From: a bacterium | Lineage (GTDB): Bacteria; Ratteibacteria; UBA8468 | Length of the DNA stretch: 11,393 nucleotides | Reading direction: 5' to 3' | Assembly (NCBI GenBank): GCA_030637775.1 | Contig: DAOWFY010000106.1 | Coordinates: 1 to 11,393 of the forward strand | Part shown: in pieces, positions 7,110 through 11,393 of the stretch | Layout of the letters: the number at the start of each line of letters is the position of its first letter | How positions within the stretch are numbered: the stretch's first letter is position 1 | Translations under genes and position numbers: made by a program | Notes under the pieces: model-generated | Told to the model about the DNA's origin: nothing | The model's input: only the letters and a program-made list of their open reading frames with translations | The model's database searches: none

Positions 7110-7873
7110 TCTTCTTTTGTAATAAAGAAATCTGTTTTTTCTGGCAATTGTGGAGTGAAAAGAATCGCTTTCGCTCTACTCTTAAAATTGCCTATTCTTA
7201 CCTTGTAAATCCAGGGCTTATCCTTAATTTTTTTGAGGAGATAAGCATCGTATCCTTTCTTCTGGAAATCCCTCGCCACATTCCTCGCTCTGGTCAAATT
7301 AACAAAGGCACCGATCTGAATGGAAAAAGGGCCCTCTTTCTGGAAAATAATTCTATTCGATTTTGCCGCTTCAAAACTTAAAGGATAGGAGGTCCGCACC
7401 CTCTTAAAGTATTTCAGCGCTTCTTTTTCCTCTCCATCCCGTCCACCGGACGGGAGCCCTCCCTTTTTTAAATAGGTCATTCCCAATTTAAAGAGGGCAA
7501 GATGGAGAAGAGAACTTTCCGGATGTTCCTTCGTCAACTGCTGATAGGCTTTTATTGCCTCGGCAAAATTTCCTCCCAGGTAAAGGGCTTCTCCTCTGGC
7601 AAATTGCGCATCATCAAAGAGAGCACTTTTGGTATAAGAGAAGACCTTTTTCAATTCTTCCTCTGCCTTTTCATACTTACCAAGTTTTAAATAACAAATC
7701 CCGATGCGATATTGCACAAGGTCATTTCTTTCAGAAAGTTTTTCATAATTTTCCAGGGCGCGGAGATATTCGCCTTTCAAAAAGGAGACGTTGGGATCGG
7801 CCTCTTCTGCCATCGCCGGGAGGTAAAAGAAAAGAGGAAATATTGAGAGAGCAATTATTATAATTTTCTTCAT
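7106..7873 (-). CDS. Secreted TPR-repeat protein with C-terminal SPOR domain
   Basis: I place the start at 7873, giving 255 residues beginning MKKIIII. This yields a clean signal peptide (basic MKK, hydrophobic core to about 18, AMA before EE at 23). A longer frame to 7993 adds 40 arginine-rich residues encoded by hairpin DNA and is unlikely. Residues about 28-165 hold TPR-like repeats, such as YRIGICYLKLGKYEKAEEEL (55-74). Residues 183-251 form a SPOR domain (FSIQIGAFVNLTRARNVARD, then WIYKVRIGNF), a fold that binds peptidoglycan glycan strands lacking stem peptides. A periplasmic envelope or division role is therefore likely. Residues 138-149 (GGLPSGGRDGEE) are an extra loop encoded by a palindrome. 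The stop overlaps the next gene by 4 nt. Confidence 0.88.
   Translation of the reverse strand: MKKIIIIALSIFPLFFYLPAMAEEADPNVSFLKGEYLRALENYEKLSERNDLVQYRIGICYLKLGKYEKAEEELKKVFSYTKSALFDDAQFARGEALYLGGNFAEAIKAYQQLTKEHPESSLLHLALFKLGMTYLKKGGLPSGGRDGEEKEALKYFKRVRTSYPLSFEAAKSNRIIFQKEGPFSIQIGAFVNLTRARNVARDFQKKGYDAYLLKKIKDKPWIYKVRIGNFKSRAKAILFTPQLPEKTDFFITKEE
7437..7455. repeat. Palindrome inside the TPR-SPOR coding sequence
   Basis: CCCGTCC (7438-7444) pairs perfectly with GGACGGG (7448-7454) around a 3-nt loop, extended by T7437-A7455. It is read in frame and encodes part of GGLPSGGRDGE. It falls between the two helices of a TPR repeat, where the protein's own other repeat has only a short turn (YLKLGKYEKA against YLKKG, then the extra residues, then KEALKYF). 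That suggests an insertion of about 10 codons. Confidence 0.7.
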
Positions 7874-8024
7874 CTTCACCAAGGTGAGGAAGTTCCCTGA
7901 AGCGTGCCTTGTTAGCGACGAACGGGCACGGTGTCCTCGAAGAGGACGAGTGAGGAGCAACGAGAGTGCAGTCAGCCTCGCTGGGGCTGACAAACGTGCC
8001 GCTGAAGGAAACTACCGAGCCTCC
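7874..8024. other. GC-rich hairpin-rich spacer between rpoZ and TPR-SPOR gene
   Basis: Three hairpins stand in a row: CGTGCC (7903-7908) with GGCACG (7925-7930), helped by inner GTT/AAC; GTCCTC (7933-7938) with GAGGAC (7942-7947) and a GAA loop; and GTCAGCC (7971-7977) with GGCTGAC (7985-7991). They are enclosed by imperfect inverted arms at 7891-7904 and 8000-8013 (11 of 14 positions match). GC is about 60% across 7901-8010, well above the flanking genes. No run of T follows on either strand, so a simple terminator is unlikely. An inserted repeat element or a structured leader of the downstream gene is possible. Confidence 0.6.
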
Positions 8025-8201
8025 TCATTTGGTTCTTGCCGCCAATTCCTTTTCTAAAACGGCAACTACTGGATTGGCAATCTCCTTGTCCGAAGGTTTA
8101 ATCTTATCCTGCAATTGGCGTGCCTTTTGAGAGAGATTCACAGTAATATGGTAAAGGTTTTCCTCCTTATCGATCCTATCCAGTAACTTTCCAATTTCCA
8201 T
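8025..8201 (-). CDS. rpoZ: DNA-directed RNA polymerase omega subunit
   Basis: The omega subunit binds the beta' C-terminal region and helps assemble and stabilise RNA polymerase. The 58-codon frame reads MEIGKLLDRIDKEENLYHIT, then VNLSQKARQLQDKIKPSDKE, then IANPVVAVLEKELAARTK. It follows the family pattern: an N-terminal LLDxID segment, the central (A/S)xKARQLQ signature (family AAKRARQL), and the NPVVAVLEKELA stretch that corresponds to KPxxIALEEIA. It is on the short side (family about 60-90 residues). A separate promoter lies upstream, with a leader of about 20 nt and no well-placed Shine-Dalgarno. The usual neighbour gmk is absent. The family call rests on short motifs, so some doubt remains. 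Confidence 0.82.
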   Translation of the reverse strand: MEIGKLLDRIDKEENLYHITVNLSQKARQLQDKIKPSDKEIANPVVAVLEKELAARTK

Positions 8202-8230
8202 AAAGTTTCAGATTTTATCCTGAACTCTCT

Positions 8231-8259
8231 ATTTTACTACTTTTAAAACCGATTGACAA
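8231..8259 (-). promoter_or_regulatory. Predicted sigma-70 promoter for rpoZ cluster
   Basis: On the minus strand, TTGTCA (8254-8259) and TAAAAT (8231-8236) are separated by exactly 17 nt. Transcription would begin near 8224, leaving a leader of about 20-25 nt before the rpoZ ATG at 8201. The -35 box overlaps the -35 box of the opposing promoter for the efflux operon. A short TTCAG/CTGAA inverted repeat lies just downstream in the leader. Confidence 0.6.
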
Positions 8260-8282
8260 GTAAGGGGATAACAAACTATAAT
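8253..8282 (+). promoter_or_regulatory. Consensus sigma-70 promoter for the efflux operon, leaderless
   Basis: TTGACA (8253-8258) and TATAAT (8277-8282) are both perfect consensus hexamers, 18 nt apart. Only 8 bases separate the -10 box from the ATG at 8291, so transcription should begin at or within a base or two of the start codon. No operator-like palindrome is obvious beyond the shared TTGACAA core with the divergent promoter. Confidence 0.75.
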
Positions 8283-8290
8283 TAAAAAAG

Positions 8291-9604
8291 ATGAAAATGG
8301 TCTTAATTTTTATTATCCTCCTTGTCAATACAAACCTCTTTGCCGAAAAATTAAGCTTAAAAGAGTCCTTAGAGATTGCCCTCGAGAACAACCCAGGGAT
8401 TCATCGGGCAAAAGAAAAGATTGCAGAGGCAAGAGCAAAGAAAAGAGAAACCTTTACCTCTTTCTTACCTAAATTGGGCAGTGCTTCAACATTTACTGAG
8501 CTTAGCGAAGAAACTGAATTTTATGGGATGACGATTACCGGCAAGGAACTGTATGACCTTAATCTGTATCTCACACAGCCTTTGTTTACCGGAGGGGAAT
8601 TAACCGCCCTCTATCGCCAGGCAAAAGAGGCGGTAGCAGCAGCGAAAGCAAATTACAAAAAAGTAGAGATTGACCTTATCTTTAAGGTAGAAAAGGCTTA
8701 TTATAATGTTTTAAAAGCAGAAAAGATTTGCGCCGTGGGTAAAGAAGCGGTAGAGCAACTTCTTGCCCATTTGAAAGTAGCAGAGAATTTCTACAGAGCA
8801 GGAATGGTGCCCAAGATGGATCTGTTAAAAGCGCAGGTGCAATTAGCCGATACCGAACAGAAGTTGGTAGAGGCGAAAAATAGATTGGAGTTAGCAAGAA
8901 TTTCCTTCAATAACCTTTTGAACAGAGATTTATCCGCTCCGGTAGAGCTGGTCGATATCTCGAGTTACACCCCCACCTATCTCCGGGGGGCTCACTCCCC
9001 TGGAGGGAGTGCATCCCCCGGATTAAGGAGAGGGGGATTAGAGGACTCTATTGAAAAAGCGTTTAGTCTGCGGCCAGAGTTAAGGGCGCAAGAGATAAAT
9101 TTAAAAATAGCAAAAGAAGACCTGCGCATTGCCAAGAGTGAATACCTACCCACTATCTCACTGATCACTAATTATGATCACGAGAAAGGCTCTGAAATTC
9201 CTATCGATAAATGGCACAATAGTTGGAATGCTGTAATTGCCTTCGAACTGAATATCTGGAACTGGGGAAGAACTAAGGAAAAGGTGAAGCAGGCAAAAAG
9301 CGTAATTAACCAGAGTCAAGACTCTTTATTTCTCCTTAAGAATAGGATTGAATCAGAAATAAGAAATGCTTTTCTAAATTTACAGAGCGCAGAAAAGAGA
9401 ATTCTTGTTACCGAGAAGGCTGTGGACCAGAGCAAAGAGGGTCTGCGGATGACAGGGTTGAGGTTCAAGGAGGGAATGGCAACAAGCACCGATGTTCTGG
9501 ATGCGACAACTCTGCGGAGTCAAGCAGAAACCAATTACTATCAAGCCCTGTATGACTGCTACCTCGCAGAAGCAGCACTAAAGAGGGCGATGGGGGAAAA
9601 ATGA
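8291..9604 (+). CDS. TolC-family outer-membrane efflux protein
   Basis: This is the outer-membrane channel of a tripartite exporter. The 437 residues start with a signal peptide (hydrophobic to LFA at 16-18, then EK). The mature protein has the two OEP repeats typical of TolC: about 20-215 (LSLKESLEIALENNPGI at the front) and about 250-435 (RPELRAQEINLKIAKEDLRIAKSEYLP, with a closing YYQALYDCYLAEAALKRAMG). Both contain long heptad-rich helices. Between them, residues about 227-249 are a glycine- and proline-rich stretch encoded by a palindromic DNA element (8969-9037); related proteins normally run straight from the VELVD segment to the next helix. No Shine-Dalgarno precedes the ATG. The stop overlaps the next start as ATGA. 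The substrate is unknown. Confidence 0.94.
   Translation: MKMVLIFIILLVNTNLFAEKLSLKESLEIALENNPGIHRAKEKIAEARAKKRETFTSFLPKLGSASTFTELSEETEFYGMTITGKELYDLNLYLTQPLFTGGELTALYRQAKEAVAAAKANYKKVEIDLIFKVEKAYYNVLKAEKICAVGKEAVEQLLAHLKVAENFYRAGMVPKMDLLKAQVQLADTEQKLVEAKNRLELARISFNNLLNRDLSAPVELVDISSYTPTYLRGAHSPGGSASPGLRRGGLEDSIEKAFSLRPELRAQEINLKIAKEDLRIAKSEYLPTISLITNYDHEKGSEIPIDKWHNSWNAVIAFELNIWNWGRTKEKVKQAKSVINQSQDSLFLLKNRIESEIRNAFLNLQSAEKRILVTEKAVDQSKEGLRMTGLRFKEGMATSTDVLDATTLRSQAETNYYQALYDCYLAEAALKRAMGEK
8969..9037. repeat. In-frame palindromic element inside the TolC-family gene
   Basis: Nested inverted repeats are visible: CACTCCC (8993-8999) with GGGAGTG (9005-9011), then TCCGGGGG (8982-8989) with CCCCCGGA (9015-9022), then CCCCC (8970-8974) with GGGGG (9032-9036). 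Together they form an element of about 67-69 nt. Its length is a multiple of three, and it adds about 23 residues (from TPTYLRG through GLRRGG) without breaking the frame. Its GC content is far above the surrounding gene. This resembles in principle the Rickettsia palindromic elements that insert in frame into genes, although no sequence relationship is claimed. Confidence 0.75.
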
Positions 9605-10761
9605 AAAAACCTAAGATTATCATAACCCTGATTTTTATCGTTGTGATTGTATTCATTTTTGTTCGGATTAAAGGGGTAAAAAGCAGAAAACCTGTCCCGA
9701 GCATCTCGGAAATTCAGAAAGCAGAAGGGATACCCGTAAAAACACTAAAAGCGGCCAGGGGGAGGCTTCAACCAACAATTTCTGAAAGTGGAACCGTTCA
9801 AGGCTGGAAGGAGGTTGCCATTATGTCCGATTTGACGGAAAGAATTATTGCAGTAAATGCCGATGTTGGTGACTTGGTTCAGAAGGGACAGCTCCTCATC
9901 CAGTTAAAACGGGATGAAATGAAGACTCAGGTAAACCAGGTAGAAGCTGCCTATCAGGCGGTTCTTGATTCAGCCTCAGAAATCAAAGCAAATCTCAAAA
10001 ATATTAAAAGCAGATACCGACGAATGAAGAAACTTTTCGAGGAGGAAGTAATCACAAAGCAGGAATGGGAAAATGTCCAGACTGAACTGGAAGTTGTAGA
10101 GGCGCAGAGACAACGCATTGATAGCCAGACTCAACAGGCAAAGGCAAATCTTGATTACGCCAGATCACAACTTTCAAACAGTTCAATTCATAGTCCAATC
10201 GGTGGCTATGTGACTTTCAGACGCTGTGAGCCCGGAGAGTTTGCTACCCGGCCGATGGGTATGGAAAGCGATATCCTGATGAGGATTGTTAATATCGAAC
10301 GCGTTGACATTGAGACCGAAATATCGGAAGAAAATATTACGCATATTTATCCCGGGCAGAAGGTAGCGGTTAAGGTTGATGCTTTAAGAGGGAAAGAATA
10401 CGTTGGCAAAGTGACCAAAATTAACAAAGCTGCTGACCCTGACACTCATACTTTTCGCGTAAAGGTAAGACTTAATAATCCAGAAGGGGAATTGAAACCG
10501 GGTATGTTTTCTCGTCTGAGTTTTCTGCTAAAGAGTCAGGAAGGTATCATTGTGCCGCGGGAGGCTTTAGTATCCAGAGAAGGGACAGACTATGTATTTA
10601 TTGCTGAAAACGCCAGGGCAAAACTGCGTCAGGTAGAGATAGGTTTAATTCTTGATTCCAGGGTTCTTATTGCCAAAGGGCTCTCGGAAGGAGAGGACTT
10701 TATCATCTCCGGGCAGACAAGCCTTAAAAACGGGGATAAGATTACTGTCAAAGAACTGTAG
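9601..10761 (+). CDS. RND efflux membrane fusion protein (periplasmic adaptor, HlyD/AcrA family)
   Basis: This adaptor links the inner-membrane pump to the TolC-like channel. The 386 residues start with one membrane anchor (about 6-22) and no lipobox, so it is anchored by a helix rather than a lipid. The lipoyl-like domain is split: the first half at about 72-107 (VNADVGDLVQKGQLLIQL), the second at about 195-217 (SIHSPIGGYVTFRR). An alpha-helical coiled-coil hairpin (about 108-192) lies between them. A beta-barrel domain follows at about 233-310 (PGQKVAVKVDA, LKPGMFSRL) and the membrane-proximal domain finishes (IIVPREALV, LKNGDKITVKEL). The ATG overlaps the TolC-family stop by 4 nt and is preceded by GGGGGA, a plausible ribosome binding site. 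Its TAG stop lies inside the double-hairpin repeat at 10758-10813. Confidence 0.95.
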   Translation: MKKPKIIITLIFIVVIVFIFVRIKGVKSRKPVPSISEIQKAEGIPVKTLKAARGRLQPTISESGTVQGWKEVAIMSDLTERIIAVNADVGDLVQKGQLLIQLKRDEMKTQVNQVEAAYQAVLDSASEIKANLKNIKSRYRRMKKLFEEEVITKQEWENVQTELEVVEAQRQRIDSQTQQAKANLDYARSQLSNSSIHSPIGGYVTFRRCEPGEFATRPMGMESDILMRIVNIERVDIETEISEENITHIYPGQKVAVKVDALRGKEYVGKVTKINKAADPDTHTFRVKVRLNNPEGELKPGMFSRLSFLLKSQEGIIVPREALVSREGTDYVFIAENARAKLRQVEIGLILDSRVLIAKGLSEGEDFIISGQTSLKNGDKITVKEL

Positions 10762-10813
10762 GGGTCGGATTCATCCGACCCGAAAAGACGGGTTTGATAA
10801 ATCAAACCCCTAC
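10758..10813. repeat. Double-hairpin repeat with terminal inverted repeats
   Basis: The element is bounded by perfect 8-bp inverted repeats, GTAGGGGT (10758-10765) and ACCCCTAC (10806-10813). Inside are two perfect 9-bp hairpins with 2-nt loops: GGGTCGGAT/ATCCGACCC (10762-10781) and GGGTTTGAT/ATCAAACCC (10790-10809), joined by GAAAAGAC. The terminal repeats overlap the hairpin arms, so alternative folds compete. The first TAG is the stop codon of the membrane fusion protein. The regular modular design suggests a mobile, REP- or MITE-like sequence. It may also damp read-through into the pump gene. Confidence 0.82.
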
Positions 10814-10844
10814 AATTTTGAAATTCCATACAATCAAGTAAAAA

Positions 10845-11393
10845 ATGCTTTTAGTAAATACCGCCATCCGTAGACCGGTTCTGACCACAACGCTGATCCT
10901 TATGGTCGCGGTTTTAGGTATGTTTTCCCTCTCCAAACTTCCCGTTGAGCTTTTCCCTCCCGTTGAATTTCCGATTGTGACCATTTCCACTGTTTATCCG
11001 GGAGCTGGCTCTAAGGAAATCGAAACATTGGTTTCCAAACCAATTGAAGAGGCAGTGGGAACGGTTAAAGGCATTAAGAACATTGAATCCAGTTCCCAGG
11101 ATGGAATTTCCCTGGTTATGGCTGAATTTCATATGGGTACCGATGTTGATGTGGCAGCGGCCGACATCCGAGCTCAAATTAACTTGGCTAAATCTGCACT
11201 GCCGAAAGATGCAGAAGACCCGGTGGTAATCAAGTTTGATATTGGCGCGATGCCGGTAATGGACCTGACTGTCAGAAGCAAACACCCGCTTGAGGATATT
11301 TATTTAGCCTGTGATAAGGTTATAAAGAAAGAGTTGGAAAAAATTCCTGAGGTGGGTTCGGTCAATATTGTTGGCGGTAAAGAAAGAGAAATT
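10845..11393 (+). CDS. RND-family inner-membrane efflux transporter (AcrB/HAE1 type), 5' part only
   Basis: The frame is open from ATG 10845 to the end of the window (183 codons); a full pump has roughly 1000-1050 residues. The N-terminus is characteristic: NTAIRRPVLTTTLILMVAVL (first transmembrane helix), then LPVELFPPVEFPIVTISTVY with the PGAG turn, KEIETLVSKPIEEAVGTVKG, and the porter-domain sequence ADIRAQINLAKSALPKDAED. It is a proton-driven periplasmic exporter and completes the tripartite system with the two upstream genes. An 83-nt gap holding the double-hairpin repeat separates it from the adaptor gene. There is no Shine-Dalgarno. TACAAT sits at 10829-10834, 10 nt before the ATG, without a good -35 box. 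Substrate class (drug or metal) cannot be settled from this part, although the sequence looks more HAE1-like. Confidence 0.95.
   Translation, partial: MLLVNTAIRRPVLTTTLILMVAVLGMFSLSKLPVELFPPVEFPIVTISTVYPGAGSKEIETLVSKPIEEAVGTVKGIKNIESSSQDGISLVMAEFHMGTDVDVAAADIRAQINLAKSALPKDAEDPVVIKFDIGAMPVMDLTVRSKHPLEDIYLACDKVIKKELEKIPEVGSVNIVGGKEREI

Noticed and set aside
7874-7993. A 40-residue N-terminal extension of the TPR-SPOR protein starting at 7993.
   Set aside because: It is encoded entirely by the GC-rich hairpin DNA, is arginine-rich, and would bury a good signal peptide. The ATG at 7873 gives a normal secreted protein.
5761-8020. The two hairpin-rich spacers as copies of the same repeat.
   Set aside because: They share only short words such as GGCACGCT. 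I could not align them over a convincing length.
10762-10809. Rho-independent terminator between the fusion protein and the pump gene.
   Set aside because: The hairpins are strong, but neither is followed by a T-run on the plus strand, and the pump gene belongs to the same functional system.
10829-10847. TACAAT at 10829-10834 as an independent promoter for the RND pump.
   Set aside because: No acceptable -35 box lies 16-18 nt upstream, and the region is AT-rich. Kept only as a remark on the gene.

Overview
The window is bacterial and gene-dense, with low-to-mid GC coding sequence. A tripartite RND-type efflux system (TolC-family outer-membrane factor, membrane fusion protein, AcrB-type pump) points to a diderm cell. 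The predicted export signals and the SPOR-domain protein agree with that. The gene set is core housekeeping, and I cannot name a phylum with confidence. Sparse Shine-Dalgarno sequences and scattered palindromic repeats suggest an uncultivated diderm lineage, but this is inference only.

Left edge (1-221, + strand): the tail of a cold-shock protein gene, followed 14 nt later by tRNA-Ile(GAT). A minus-strand block (5747 down to 277) converges on this. It reads purD, rpsO, pnp, dut, then a beta-CASP metallo-beta-lactamase RNase. rpsO/pnp and pnp/dut overlap, and the other gaps in the block are 8-18 nt. The last four genes form a translation and RNA-turnover cluster that can be driven by its own promoter in the purD-rpsO junction.

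Middle (5748-8201, - strand): a 321-nt gene-free stretch with several hairpins, including one candidate structured RNA. Upstream of it, in the direction of minus-strand transcription, lies a cluster of rpoZ (omega subunit, only 58 codons), a secreted TPR-SPOR protein and a CPBP-family membrane protease. A hairpin-rich, GC-rich spacer separates rpoZ from the SPOR gene.

Right (8291-11393, + strand): the efflux operon, divergent from rpoZ. The two transcription units share a compact divergent promoter in which the two -35 boxes overlap. The RND pump gene runs off the window.

Two themes run across the window. First, two near-consensus sigma-70 promoters (rpsO and the TolC gene) have their -10 box only 7-8 nt before the ATG, which predicts leaderless mRNAs. 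Second, several different palindromic repeats are present. Two lie in frame inside coding genes, where they add glycine-rich segments to loops, and one supplies the stop codon of the membrane fusion protein. I saw no CRISPR array, no transposase gene and no defence system.
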